DNA from: Sitta carolinensis
Taxonomy: Eukaryota; Chordata; Aves; Passeriformes; Sittidae
DNA: 64,000 nucleotides
Assembly (NCBI GenBank): GCA_032173965.1
Contig: CM063283.1
Coordinates: forward strand, 37,446,243 to 37,510,242
Reading direction: 5' to 3'
A program made the translations under genes and the position numbers. Shown one piece after another: positions 1 through 12,437 of this stretch (position 1 is the stretch's first letter; every line of letters starts with the position of its first letter). Below the pieces are notes generated by a model. It did no database searches. It was given only the letters and a program-made list of their open reading frames with translations, and was not told the origin of the DNA.

Positions 1-1695
1 TTAAACAGAATAATACTAGCAAAGATATTTAAAATTATTCAGTGTGTAAGATAAATTTCAAGAAGACTTGTCTTCTAATATTGCAGCTTTGCATAACTGT
101 ACCTGGAGGTATTTTGCAACAAAAGTATATTAAGGTAAACAGAGAAATTCAGATACATAATATCTAGAGCTCTATGATTCCCACTGCAGAAATCTCCATA
201 ATTATAGAGATTATAGAGATTACACACTAATACTAATTCTCCTCTAAAACTGATGCAATTAAAAGATAGTAGTAGCTCTAAATTAAAACCTCAAATTTGC
301 ATTTGAAAGATAACAATTAGATTAGTCAATAAAACTTTGTGAAGTAAAAATGTAATCTTTCTTATTTTCCCATGGAAAAAAACAAAAGAAATAAAGAAGA
401 GAAGAGATAGACTACAGGAACAGTGTAATTATTAACAGTGGAGCTTTGTTCTCCTAGTCACTGCAACACTTCAGTTTTGGATTTTGGGAACATCTGTTCA
501 CACATGTAATATGTATATCTACACTGCCATAAAAGATAGATGATAAGTTAGGCTTCAAAACTGCTGCTGCTTGTATTGTTGAGTTTGTCATTCTACAGTA
601 CTTTCTGGGTATACCTCAGCCAAAAGTGATGGCGGAGGTAGAAGGGAGAAATGGCAAAGCCAGCCTTTCAGCACTGTACAGTACTGGGATCAAAGCTCTC
701 TTTGAATTCCTTGTACAGTTGCCAATATTGATTTTCAGAAATGTTGGAGAGCAAAATTATGAAAAGTTTGGTGACAAAGAATTCAACATTAAAAAAAATA
801 TATTTCAACCATCTTTAGGTTTAAAAAATATGTTAGGGAAAAACTTGAGTGTAAGCTTTGGCAGAGTTCAGAGACTGAAATGCTAGAGCTATTTTTTTGT
901 AAATGAAGCCTGGAAGATTAGGAATTTGATGAATATGTTTGTTCTCCAAGCAACAGGGATATTTTAGAATTTGTGGCCTAATTTCTAATCCAAAAAAATA
1001 GATTGCAATTTTATTTAGTTATCACCTGCTGTGTAGAGCCCTCGTTACAAATGCAAGGATCATAGGGGATGTTGTGGGCATAATGTATTTTTTCCCCTTG
1101 TTGCTTCAAACATAGAGGAAATAGCTCTCTCCTTAAACCTTAATGAGTCAAGGTGAATTCAAACCAGATGTTTTCTTGTTTTATTCCCACTGACAAATCA
1201 CAGCTCAACTTGCTTCATAGAGTGCCCTAAATGCAATGACCAACTGGTGCTCTCTCTTTTAGGACTGAATGTTCATGGGTCAGGCTACAAGCTAAAAGTT
1301 TATTTTTCTAACTGTTTTATGGGAGAGTTTTGTTAAAGGACTTGGCACAATGCACTTCAGTTTACATTTAGGCTTGACAGCAGTCCTATCCTCAAAGTGT
1401 GTATGTGTGTAATTTAGTTGCTGTGCTACTGGAAGTCTATGGAAGATTAATGAATGGTAAGGCTCTGTGGCAGTCGTGAAGAGATGCAGGATAGAACAAA
1501 CCAGTTACCATCTGTTCAAAATATCTCTTACAGCTTTTTTAAGGAAAACCCTTATCAGCAGGAGATAAAGGCATGCAATAGTTTTAAATATTAATATTTT
1601 CTGATGTCAATGGGAAGTTCTGTTGCTGTACTTACCTTGTGGGACAGTGTCTCGTATACAACTATGCACATATGATTGTACTGGTGTTTATGTGA
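1..1695. other. Unique AT-rich sequence, no gene seen
   Basis: I see no exon, RNA gene or recognisable transposon here. A reading frame of 86 codons on the plus strand at 626-886 begins MMAEVEGRNGKASL and has no motif I recognise. It is short enough to arise by chance in AT-rich DNA, and no clear splice sites or polyadenylation signal frame it. Confidence 0.6.
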
Positions 1696-1700
1696 GGTAT

Positions 1701-2314
1701 AGTCCTAGGGTGACGCTTGTATCCCCATTTGTGTGTTCTGCTAAGTTGGATGTTATGTTCTGTGCCTGTGAGGCTGTCTCTGAAGGACAAATGTTTTGTT
1801 TTGGTTCTGTTATCAGCCTGCTCCCCCACGGCTGGCGGGACACAGAGACAGGGCAGTACATGGCGTGGCTGTTGTTTTTTGCTGGGCTCTTTTTTGTTTG
1901 GCTCTAGCTCTGGCTTCTGCTTTTGCTCCTGCTCTTGCTTTGCTTTGCTCTTGCTTTGTTTCTTCCCCTTTTCCATTCTTGTAACTACTTGAACCTGCTC
2001 CAGACTGGGACCCGAGAACACCTTGTGTCCTGCAGCAGCATCCCCAGCGCCGGAGGGAGTGACAGCAGAGCGACCACCCCCAAGAGAGATTCGCTGAATT
2101 TGGCATCTTTTTTTCAGAGCGGTGAAAGAGTGTTGTCATCTGGTATTGTTCATGTTGTGTGCTGGGGGGTGCTGTGCCTGTTAAATAAACAGGTTCTTTC
2201 CACTTCTCTCCGAGGAATCATTCCCGAACCGGCTGGAGGGAGGGGCCGTGTGGGTTTGCTCTTGGGAGGGGGCCCTTTGGAGGTTTTCTCACAGATTTGC
2301 CCTAAACTAGGACA
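1701..2314 (+). mobile_element. Solo LTR of an endogenous retrovirus, family A copy 1
   Basis: This 614-bp block is the long terminal repeat left after recombination removed a provirus. The 5-bp direct repeat GGTAT lies immediately outside both ends (1696-1700 and 2315-2319), which is a perfect target-site duplication. The 3' end is ...GGACA. The 5' end reads AGTCC where the sister copy at 12438 has TGTCC, so the first base of the terminal TG has mutated. A polyadenylation signal AATAAA at 2184-2189 on the plus strand gives the orientation. The U3 part is rich in GCT/CTT-type pyrimidine repeats around 1905-1965. The second half (2041-2236) is almost identical to 12839-13034. A 5-bp duplication is common for ERVL-like elements, but I do not assign a named family. 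Reading frames on both strands through this block are shadows of the LTR. Confidence 0.9.
2184..2189 (+). promoter_or_regulatory. LTR polyadenylation signal AATAAA
   Basis: A canonical AATAAA hexamer lies inside the LTR, in the position expected near the R/U5 boundary. The aligned hexamer of the related LTR at 12982-12987 reads AACAAA. Confidence 0.7.
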
Positions 2315-2351
2315 GGTATGTTTAACTCTGCTTTTAATGTGATATTTAGGG

Positions 2352-2448
2352 AAAAAAAAGAAAAAAAAAAAAGAAAAAAGAAAATAAAAGCACAAAAGAA
2401 AGCATTAGGCACTTGATGAAGTTAAAAAAAAAAAAAAAAAAAAAAAAA
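2352..2448 (+). repeat. A-rich low-complexity tract with an A25 run
   Basis: An impure A/G run (2352-2396) is followed by 25 consecutive A at 2424-2448. It begins about 35 bp beyond the LTR target duplication, so it is not part of the LTR. Nothing upstream looks like a processed transcript, so it may be a plain slippage tract. Confidence 0.9.
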
Positions 2449-3402
2449 GCTACCATAAATTTTATTTTTCTCAAAATAAGATGGATATATTTACTTCTAT
2501 ATAAACTTTTTGTGTATAGTGCATATTGTTTGAAATAAAAGTTGGATGGTTCTATCTAAAATTAAAAGCTATGTGATTTTATATAACCTTACCTTGGGAC
2601 TTCCTCAGTTTACAGATGGACTTACTAGTTTAGTAGAGAATACATGGAAAAATCTCAAGCTATAGATATATGTTGCTAGACAATGAAATGCTTATAATTT
2701 GATTATCCAACATTTCTCTTTATCTTGGTTTTCAGAAGAAGTATGTAATGAATGAGAATCATAGTTTTGAAGAAGACCTGAACCTGATTTGGTTGCTCAT
2801 ATCTATCAGCAGATAAATCTAGATGCAGCTTCAAAATCTTTCCAAGCCCACACAAGTTTTAACTCTTGCTGTTATATACATATTTGATGTTCAGTATTTT
2901 CAGGGGTTAAAGGTTAATTCTGTTGACCCTTACTTCAGCAATAACAAAAAAGATGGAATTTCTGTCACTTTAGAGGAGAGTCTCTGCTCATCCTACATCA
3001 TTTGAGTGAGATCAACTTTCAGAATAAGGCAGAGTTCACCTTGAAACAGTGTGTAGGCTTCCTTTACAACCAATCCAATTCTAGACAGTATAGCCACCAA
3101 AATCTGGAGAGCTGTTCAGGAGATCAAGTGTAGATGATTTCTGTGCGAAGAGAAAAAATAATTCTTCTGTACCTCATGAACTGCAGCAATGAAGGAAAAA
3201 AATTAATCTGGTGACACATAAACATCTGCAATTTTGTATGCCATGAGGTTATTCCACCTGGCCTTTAACTGCCTCTTCAGAAGGGTTCCAGTCTCCTCCA
3301 AGTCTTGTTGGCTGTGACTCAAACTTCATGTTATTGTTTCTGAGGGCTTAGGGCATCTCAAACCCAATGAGGTTAGGTGAATCTCCTCTGCTATTTCTGC
3401 TA

Positions 3403-3477
3403 GAGTTGAATAGGAATTTAGATAGGACATGTAGCTGTAGATGTCTAAATGTAGATGAACCAATTCCTGTTCAACTC
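3403..3477. other. Imperfect inverted repeat, pre-miRNA-sized hairpin
   Basis: The arm at 3403-3418 (GAGTTGAATAGGAATT) is complementary to 3462-3477 (AATTCCTGTTCAACTC), with one mismatch in 16. Inside the 43-nt loop the stretch 3441-3450 (ATGTCTAAAT) can pair with parts of 3416-3430. The whole structure is about 75 nt. Whether it is transcribed cannot be told. Confidence 0.55.
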
Positions 3478-3935
3478 AATTAAGATGTAACTGGTCATCT
3501 TGAGCTTGACTTATATGATACTTTAATACGTCTTAAAATGTCCAAGAATATCTTCCAAGCCTAGCTTGCTACTGGACTCTTTAGGAAGACATCTGGAAGT
3601 GTTGATGGAAGCCAGAAGTAGAGTCTAGGACATTGAAAAAGAAGTATGTGGACATCTGAATAGAGCTCTTTGCCTGCCTTTTCATATGCAGAAAGAATAT
3701 ACACTCTGGAAGACATTGGTTTGAAAATCAATTTAGATAAATGGAAAAGAACCAGAAAAAACATGTTCTGCACACCACCACCAAGGAACTGTCCTTCAGA
3801 GATGTCTGTTTGTCTTTATTGGTTACAGCAGGAACACAGGAAAATCAACTTAAATGCAAACTAGATTTTCACATACCTCAAAAACTGTATGAGACTAATC
3901 CCATCCCTGTTTTATAAAATTTCCTCATCTTTCTC

Positions 3936-3975
3936 TATTATTATCCAGCTACCTTTATTATTATCCAGCTACCTT
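3936..3975 (+). repeat. Perfect 20-bp tandem duplication
   Basis: The 20-bp unit TATTATTATCCAGCTACCTT occurs twice head to tail at 3936-3955 and 3956-3975 without a mismatch. It looks like a recent small tandem duplication. Confidence 0.95.
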
Positions 3976-4779
3976 TGTTTACTCTATGGGTAAAAATAAA
4001 AGGAAATAAAATGTAAGGATATTTTCTTTCTGCTTTCATGTGGATAATCTTTTGCCTTTACATGGTAATTCATGAACTACCATAGAAAATTCAGAGAGAA
4101 ATACATAAATTGTTTTTAAAGTTTCTGCATTGTAAAATAATCCATCAGAACTAGTTGTGCTGTATAAACTGTACATTAAGAAAGTACATACAAGAGGTCA
4201 AAGCAGCCACAATGTAACAAACATATTTACTTTTTATTTCCTTCTTTTTTCTATAAAGTTATTGTGCACCTTGATGTGTCTTGAGTTTGTATTTGCCATT
4301 CATCTTTTATAATGAATAGGCTTAAAGATAATCTAATGTCACTTCACTCAGTCCATCAAACATTTAATATTGTAACAGTAACCAACATTAATTTTTCTAA
4401 TTAGAAAAAAAGGAGTTTATTTTCTGTGACATGTAGAATTTCAGGGGCTTTTAATCCATCACACAAAGCACATTATCATATTTGAGAAGAAAGCTATATT
4501 TTTAATTAAAGCACTGTACATAGAAAGGACTACTAATTTATTATACTTTTATGAATAGTAAAATATTCCTTTAACACTAAGTCCATTTATATTTTTTTTT
4601 TCTTTAAGAATGATTAGAGCCTACCAAGGTAAAGCATCTTTGGTTGAAACATTAGACTTTCTTTGTGTTTAACTTAAACTGTGTAATAGGTTTTCATAGT
4701 TTAACATATGTTCAAACTCTACTCTTTTTAAAAAAGCTAAAATTTTATTTCTAATAGGATATTTACTTTTAATAAAATC

Positions 4780-4804
4780 TTTTTTTTTTTTTTTTTTTTT
4801 TTTT
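4780..4804 (+). repeat. T25 homopolymer
   Basis: There are 25 consecutive T on the plus strand. The flanks do not look like a LINE or a processed gene copy. Confidence 0.95.
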
Positions 4805-5406
4805 CTAAAAAAATGTAGTGTATGCAAAACTGAGAGGTCTAGTAATCTGTTCCTTTTTCCTTGGACCAAATGACACACAGGAGCCAGTCTGAAGATAGAA
4901 ACACAAGTTCAAGAGCCAGACTGGCATACATCATGAAATGAGGTAAACTGCAGGCATCAGAGCCATGTGATAAAGTGTTCATTCATGGAGTGACTATTAA
5001 ATTAACCTGAATATTTTAGTCTTGTTGGAGACAAGAGCTATTTTTACTAAATACTGAAGTACAGAGAGATGAATACCCTTAAAGCCCTGTTGTCTGAAAC
5101 CTGTGAACCTCTACTATGATCAAGGGTCTTTACTGTGGGTCCTTGAATCAGACAGTTCTCTAGTGGATCAACAGCACATTTCCTTTGAAACTAATGTCAT
5201 AAGAGACAAAAATTTTCCAAATCTATGCTTTATTACAATAAATATAAAAGTAGAATTAGTCTTGAGTCAAATAAAATCTAGCATTTTGTGTAGGCAGGAT
5301 ACTCCTTTCCCTTTCCTCTTGCTTTTCACTGAGCTGCCCGAGGCAGTTAGCAAAACTAGAACAACGCCTCTGAGTCAGATTGTAAAGTCTCCTTATCACC
5401 ATGCTG

Positions 5407-5430
5407 GAGGCTGTATTCTAATACAGCCTC
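5407..5430. repeat. 24-bp near-perfect palindrome
   Basis: GAGGCTGTATT (5407-5417) and its exact reverse complement AATACAGCCTC (5420-5430) are separated by only two bases, CT. This is an 11-bp perfect stem that could extrude as a cruciform or bind a dimeric factor. Confidence 0.9.
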
Positions 5431-6146
5431 TTTCTTTTCAGCAGGTTCCCAGGGTCTTCTCCTGGCTAAAGTCTCATCCATTTGGCCACTAGAGTTCTCA
5501 TATTTCCATGCTGCCTAATTACCACTCAGAGGAAAGGAGAATCCTATTACAAAAAGATTCTGTTCCCAAGTAGACTATACAAAAAGTGTTAGGGTTTTTG
5601 GCTCATAAACAGACTTCTAATTTCAATTATAGTAACAACCATATAGGATGAGATCCAGACTGCTTGTTTCCAGAACCAATTTAATTGTTCTGACACTTAA
5701 CAGGAGGGGACAGGTGCAAGATAAATTTATTCAGATTTTATAATTTGAGGGATTATGTTCTCTATGCAATCACTCCAAAGAAGTAAGTGTTCCTGAGGCT
5801 GAGCAGGGTGTAGTCAATAAGACTAAACAATGTAAAATCATATGTACAGAGGCACATTTGCCTTTTTGCCCTTGTCTGCAGGTTAGTAATCCAATAAAAG
5901 TTGTGCTTATATAGTAATGCAATTAAGTTCTTGATCTTAAGTTTAATCAGAGTAGACCTGCTAACGCATCAAATTTATGTCCATGTTTGATATGTTAACA
6001 TACACTAAGCCTGTCTACACATAGTCAGTTATGTAGTCAAAGCGGGGAGCTGGAATCTAATAGCTGAAACGCATCAAGGAACAGCTTCTTAAATTAGTTC
6101 TTTTGGTTCTGAAAGATTTTGTGAGCAATTCTAGTTAGTCCAATGG

Positions 6147-6164
6147 AAAAAAAAAAAAAAAAAA
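6147..6164 (+). repeat. A18 homopolymer
   Basis: A run of 18 A lies in otherwise unique sequence. Confidence 0.9.
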
Positions 6165-7979
6165 TGACGATAAAGCTCATAACTGAAAGGCTATTTTTAA
6201 AAAAATGAGCTGGAGTTTCAACCCATTAATTTCAGTGTCTTAATTGGAAATGGTGGCTAACCAAATAAAAATGTTCCCAAATAAAATAAGTAAAAAGCTT
6301 CCTAAATGCCACTCGGCTGGAAGTCTTTGAACTACAGACCTATTAGAGTTCTTTATCCCTGCAGCAGGAAGGGTGGATTTAATTTTGGATTCAGAGTGCT
6401 ATCAGTTTACGTTCAGTGCTATGCTTGCTTTTCAGAGAAGCTCCAAATTGCACCATGTTATATTTTATTAGGTTGATGGTTCAGCTGGTAAACCTCAAAG
6501 GGAAGATTTAGGGCCTTACTGAGTTAGCTACATAAATGTGTCTTTAGAGCTGTTTCCTCCTTCTGAGGATCAGGACCTTGGGATTTTCATGTGAAGGCAC
6601 ATGATTAAATAATCAGACTTTTTATGTGTCAGAAGACAAGAGGATTAAATAGAAGTGCCACCTTTTGTACAGTAGCTATGGAACTGATTCAGAGCTCCTA
6701 CTAGCAGAAATTAGGGGATTCAAAGAGGCTAAGGGACAACTTCCAACTGTTCTGTCAAAGCTGGATCCTGGTGAAGCCGGAAGGTGAGAAAGGGACTGAG
6801 AGAAGAGAATGCAACTGGAAAGTAGCTCCGAAATTACTGAATTACTGCAAGAAGGAAAAGTTGAGAATTCTTTTCATGTGGATTCTTCTTCACTTTTATT
6901 CAGCAACTATCTAATATTAAAATGAATATACATTTCATGGAGCAATAATTTTTATATCTAATCTGCCATAATATAATTTATATTATTTTTATATGTTTCA
7001 TACACACACATATATATGTATATATAAAACTGTATGTGTGATAATTTAGGCTGGGTAGAATGCAACTGGTCTATGGAAGAATTTGTGGCTAATCTTGTTG
7101 GCTGAGTATTTGAGAATTAATCAGTAAACAATTCACATAATACTGTTCTCTTGTAGGACTCACAAAGTAAATTTAGCAATGTCAATCTTTAGGTCTTGAA
7201 TCACTGGCTTCAGCTAGTTTACTTCAAATTTTTAAATGTCCAAGTGTCTAAGTGGCTTTGGTGATAGTATAAGTACAAAAGACTATAAAGAAAGGGACAA
7301 CAGGTCAATATAACCCAGGATTTTTCTTCCAGTTTGCTTGTGAAAGGGTCAGGAGCAAAGAAACTATTGGTTAGCCTTCTTAACATACATGAATCAATGG
7401 CTTTGGAAATTCTCAACCTCAAGAATGAAGTCAGGCATAACACTTTTAATAGTTCCCAGACTTATATTCCATGAACTTGTCATTTTTTCTTTTTAAGCTC
7501 ACTTAGACATTTGGCCTTCAGAACATCCTGTGGCATTGCATTTCTTAGTTTAATTACATGATATAAAAATAAGATATTTTGAGAAATTGTGTGTCTTTTA
7601 CCAAATGGATATCCTTTCTAAAGGAAGAAATGTTATAGTTAACATCTACCATTAGATCAATAATCTATCTGGAAAAAATAAGACTTCTGTGTGATTGAAG
7701 CCCAGTCTTTTTATTAGTTCATTTGTTTACTTCTTGCCAAATACATTGTCTGGTTCAGGTCCTTTCTCATAAACCTTAACTTGCATTTTTACTCAGACAA
7801 TTGATTTTATTTAACAGAAATGCAACTGTGGCTCTTAACAAGACATACTTGAAAATACTCTTTTTCTGATGACTCTGTCCTGGTATTTCAGTAGATGAAT
7901 AAAATTTGGTCTCCTATTCCCTGGAGGCTCCCAGCTTTAAATTGGCTTGATCAACTGCTATTGGCTATACAAAGTTAAA

Positions 7980-8395
7980 TCATAGAATCACAGAATGGTT
8001 TGAGTTGGAAAGGACGCTGTAAATCATTTAGATCCAAGCCCCTGCCATGGGCAGGGACACCTTCCACTAGACCAGGTTGCTCAGAGCCCCAACCAACCTG
8101 GTATTGAACACTTCCAGGGATGGGATATCCACAACTTCTCTGAACTACCTGTTTCAGTGCCTTGCAACCCACTCCCCGCAATGGAGAATTTCTTCAAAAT
8201 ATGTAATCTACATCTACCCTCTTTGAGTTTGCTTCCATTCCCTCTTGCCCTATCACAACATGCCCTTGTAGAAAGCCCCTTTTCCAACTGCCTTGTAGGT
8301 CCCCTTCAAGTACTGTGAGGCTGCCACAAGGAACTTTCTCTTCCCTGTGTTGAATAACCCCATCTCTCTCAGTATGTTTTCAGAGGATAGATGTA
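7980..8395 (-). mobile_element. CR1 LINE 3'-end fragment, copy A
   Basis: CR1 is the main non-LTR retrotransposon of birds and is usually 5'-truncated. The plus strand starts with TCATAGAATCACAGAATGG at 7980, which is the reverse complement of the CR1 3' terminus with its 8-bp tail repeats. The element is therefore on the minus strand, with its 3' end at the left. The following block, including the CTTCCACTAGACCAGGTTGC section near 8059, matches the known order of the CR1 3' UTR and end of ORF2. The right boundary near 8395 is a truncation placed by eye. The copy is non-functional. Confidence 0.88.
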
Positions 8396-9777
8396 TTTCT
8401 TTTCTGTAATAAAATGCATTTATTTTTTAATTCTCTGTAATTTTATAAAGCAGGGTCTATTCTTTTCTTGAACCTGGGCATTCATTGTCTCTCAGAAAAT
8501 AATCATCATTGTGTTATTGGCAAAGACCACGTGGTGTTTTGTAACCAGTCTCAGCCCACAGCTACTCATTCACTTGTAAGAAATCTGGATTTAGCTCTCA
8601 TTTTTGAAAAGGCATGAGAAATGTAATCAACTACATTTTCTAAACATCAGATGCTTAATCCATTTCTGCATATTTTGGACAGAAGATTTTGTTAATAAGG
8701 CAACCTTGCTTAGAGACTAAAATTGAAAAGTACAGATCAGAAAGCCAACAGCTGTACATTTTAGCAACATGGTCCATTATTTACTAAAGGAAAGGATTTT
8801 TAATGAGATTTCCTTGACACTGGTGTTCTTCTATCGCAACCAGGACTGTTAATGTACCAATCAGACCAGAGCAGTGTTGCTGCCAGCATTCTTCCTTAAA
8901 GAATGCATTTTTTTTTGTTATGCCCTGTTAAGTATTTAACAGGTTTGCATTGTACACAAATCCTTACAACGCAGTTTAGTTTTTCATATTAAATAAATCA
9001 CCCTTCAGATATCAAACATGGTTCATTTCAATGAACACGCCTTTTTTTCTTCCAAATGTCAATATTAATGGGGATAGAGGTGAATGGTTGGCTCTAACAG
9101 TGCTCCTTTGTCACTCTTTAGGAAAAAAATCTCTTAGCTATGGAGTAGTACAACACAATACCTTACTTTCTTCAAGTTATAATCTCAGCCCAGGCAATTA
9201 GGACAGCTAGCACAGATAAATGTAACACATAGAATGTTGTGTATACAAACACAGTTTTAGTTGTGTTGGTAATTAGGAGTTGTGGCATGTTTAACTTATT
9301 TAGTGATCTACAGAATTTAAGCTTTTTTTATTGTTACTTCCCAGTTTTGAAACTGAACACAGAAGATATTGTGCTAGGCACGTAACAACGAAAACTCACG
9401 AGGAACTGACTAGAGGAAAATAAATATTTTAATTTTCTGCAATACTGTAACTCCAGATATGTTATAAATTCTATATTGAAGCCCATTTTAGCAGAGTTTA
9501 TGAAATACTTCCATTTAATTAGGTGAGTTCAGTTTAATTTCAAGAATATTATAGTAGAAGCATGGTCAGATGGTTAAAGAATTACAGTAGTATGAGGTGT
9601 TACCAAATCCTGTATTGCTATGCCTTCCTGTTAGGACCTCTGGCATGTATGGAGAATCATGGGATGAATTTTTCAGAGTTTGGGATACCTTATTTACACA
9701 CAGCAAACAATTGTAGTCTTTGGAATTGTAGCTGTGGCTTTCTTCCCATGTAGTTGTTATACAATATAAATAGAGTG

Positions 9778-9885
9778 CAAACCAAACCAAACCAAATCAA
9801 ATCAACAAAAGAAACAAACAACAACAAAAAAGAACCAAAACAAAACAACAACCTAAAAAGAGAAAAGCCCAACCAAAACACCCAA
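9778..9885 (+). repeat. A/C-rich low-complexity tract with CAAAC/CAAAT units
   Basis: The tract opens with pentamers CAAAC x3 then CAAAT x2, and decays into mixed AAC/AAAC units. There is almost no T or G. Reading frames through it are low-complexity artefacts. Confidence 0.85.
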
Positions 9886-10995
9886 CAGTGTGGGCTTGTT
9901 ATCTACATTTGTTCCTCTTTCACTAATTCTTTACCTTTTTGCTGCATAGTTTTCTGCCTGAAAGAAATGAAAATGTCTCTGTCTGGTACAGCACAGTGGT
10001 AAATTAATTCTCATAGGAGCAAAATTTAATTTTGAACATTAAGAAAAGATGGAGGCATTGAAGTCATGGCTCTACCTTATCAGGGAGGCTCTTACCTTAC
10101 ATTCTTTTTAGGAATGCATGCTGTGTAACAGTGATCCCGAAGAGTAAAAACTCAAGAAGATAACAAAGACCTCGAAAATAGAAAAAACAAAAGACCATAA
10201 AAATATAGACACAGTTCACATATGGTCATAGAAGAATGAAACTTTAAAAGCTAGGGAGAACTCAGTTCCCAGTATAACAAGGAGAAAACAAAATCCATGC
10301 ACCTAACATCTATAATGAATCTCACATATGGTGAAACATGTAGGGGATAATATAAATATACACTGAAGTCTGCCACAGCTTCTACCAACATGGGAAATGG
10401 AAGAAGAGAGAGGAATAGCTGAAGTATTGTTTCTCTCATTTAAGGACTCTGTGTCTGATCTAAACCACTACTTAGCTGCGACAGGTCCTTGTTCTTCCTT
10501 AGCAGAAAGTACTGCTCTGTCAACTGCAGTTCTGTTGTGTCTAAACATTAGAGATAATCAAGGGTCAGGGCTGAAACACGTGCTTTTACCTTATTTTGTT
10601 TGATGGTGTCTTGCATCTATATTCTCTATCCATGAAGTGTATAGACTATACTTTGCTGACAGATTTCTTCCTCTGTCTAGACTGTCAAAAATATTTAGGA
10701 TACTTTTTAGACAACCTTTATTTTCCTAAAATTTTCAGCCCCTAAATTATGTATACAACTATAATTTTGTGTCCATCCTAGAATTAGATTTGAAGAAAAT
10801 GTTTTGAATAATGACAATATTTAAATTCCTTCTTAGGTGATTTGACCCCTAACTTTGATTACCAGTTTCTCTCCCTTAAAAAATTAATTTATTTTCCACT
10901 TTCTTCTGGGAATAGGCATCAAGGCCCTTTCTTTGAGAGTTTGGCATTTCAGACCTCTCTGAAAAAAAGAAGGGTAGGTGGAAATGCCCTCCCCC

Positions 10996-11012
10996 TTTTT
11001 TTTTTTTTTTTT
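10996..11012 (+). repeat. T17 homopolymer after C5
   Basis: CCCCC is followed by 17 T. This is a simple polypyrimidine run. Confidence 0.9.
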
Positions 11013-12437
11013 CCTAGGAACCAGTGCTTAGGACATTAACTTGGAAAGATTGAATTCTTTGCTTCAGCGAGTCTTACTTGATGCATAGCAGAGCAAATTG
11101 CACAAGCAGGAATGAGAAATGCCTGCTCCAGAAATCCTTGTAGCCTGTCTTTTTTTGTGTTCACTTGGGACACGGTCTTACATCTCATCTTGTAGGAGAG
11201 AGACTTAGGCCTAGTTTACCATTTCGGAAAAGTGTTCCAAACTTCTATAGGGAGAAATAATATATGGGGATGACCTGCCGCTAGTGTTTTCAGGGGACTT
11301 AAAGCCTGACTCTGAGCTTATCTGTCAGCTCACATTTGGCACATGAGTTTGTGAGTGATGCTAAAATATACCATGAATTTGAGCATTAGGGCTTGTCAGG
11401 ACATAGTTGATGATGAAGATGACTAGAAGCAGGCTCTTACAGGTTTACATCGATATATATCTGTATGTTTATCAGCTAAATAAAAGGCAACTAGTCCTCC
11501 AAAATAAGAACAAATAGCTTGTTAATTTGCACACACTCCAATAGGAACTATATCTCTGTGTAACAAAGAAATCTATTTGGAACAGACTAAAGCAGATACA
11601 ATGAAAAATCAAAGAATTAAGAAGTGGGGATGATCAGGATCCTGTCTGGAATTTTATTTCCTCTGTCCTTTTTTCTTAAGACAAATTGTGGAGCAATCTT
11701 ATTTAATTTAGATATCTACCTACACTCCTTTCTCGATTTCTTAATTTTTTTTTTCTTATACAATATTAAGTACTTGTATACTAGTGTGATGGTTGCTGAG
11801 ATGAGCTGCAGCAAAGGAGAAAACACAATTTTATTTTTGGTTTAGACAGCTGACTGCTAGCTTTGTGGTCAGGTTGTCTCTTATGCTGTAGACAGTTATC
11901 TCTTCAAAAGTGTTTCTAATGGGCTGTTCTTCACTTTCTCAGTGGCAGATTTGGTTTCCAGAATGCTTGCTGACTCTGAAGTCAATGGGAGAAGTTCTTT
12001 GAACATTTAGGGTGGGAATTTGTGATTCTGTGATTCACTTCCACTAATGTAAGATGTCTAATTCCAAGACACTTTAGTGTACAACCTAAAATAGATTTCA
12101 TCTACTCCTTTAAATTCTAAGTGCTCTGACCTTCAAGTGCATGGGCATGAGGTGCAGCTCCACCTGGGCAGCCAAAATAAGCTCATCCTTGTCCTTAATC
12201 TTTCCCTATTAGAGTTGCTTATTTGTGAAATGAAGACACTAACACCCCTCAATTTCATAGGGCAAAGTAGAAAAGTATTTCTGCCATCTCTAAATTTTAA
12301 ATGCTTTTCTGGGAAATCTTAACATTCTTCCAACACGGTCTTGTAATAACATGGATAAAATGTAGGTTTTGCTACTCTAAAAAAGATTTGAGGTCAAACT
12401 TCTGCTGCTTGATCTCTGTCTCGTAGAGATTTGTTTG

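Larger units (their letters stand above)
2449..7979. other. Unique sequence, no gene seen
   Basis: There is no recognisable exon or transposon in this 5.5-kb stretch. It holds a hairpin (3403-3477), a 20-bp tandem duplication (3936-3975), a T25 run (4780-4804), a near-perfect palindrome (5407-5430) and an A18 run (6147-6164). The longest non-repetitive reading frame of the window, 129 codons at 5103-5492 on the plus strand, lies here. It has no motif I recognise and its length is compatible with chance. Confidence 0.6.
8396..12437. other. Unique sequence, no gene seen
   Basis: No exon or clear transposon was recognised. The stretch includes an A/C-rich tract at 9778-9885 and a T17 run at 10996-11012. 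A short GTGATTCTGTGATTC string near 12022 resembles a CR1 tail but has no CR1 body beside it. Confidence 0.55.

Noticed and set aside
1662..2395. Several frames of 80-139 codons on both strands
   Set aside because: They overlap one another and lie in or across the solo LTR and its poly-A flank. The same applies at 12513-13244.
2352..2448. Poly-A tail of a processed pseudogene
   Set aside because: The upstream sequence is the LTR and its flank. No spliced gene copy precedes it.
12015..12045. CR1 tail-like GTGATTCTGTGATTC
   Set aside because: There is no CR1 body on either side. Two 8-bp units alone are not enough.
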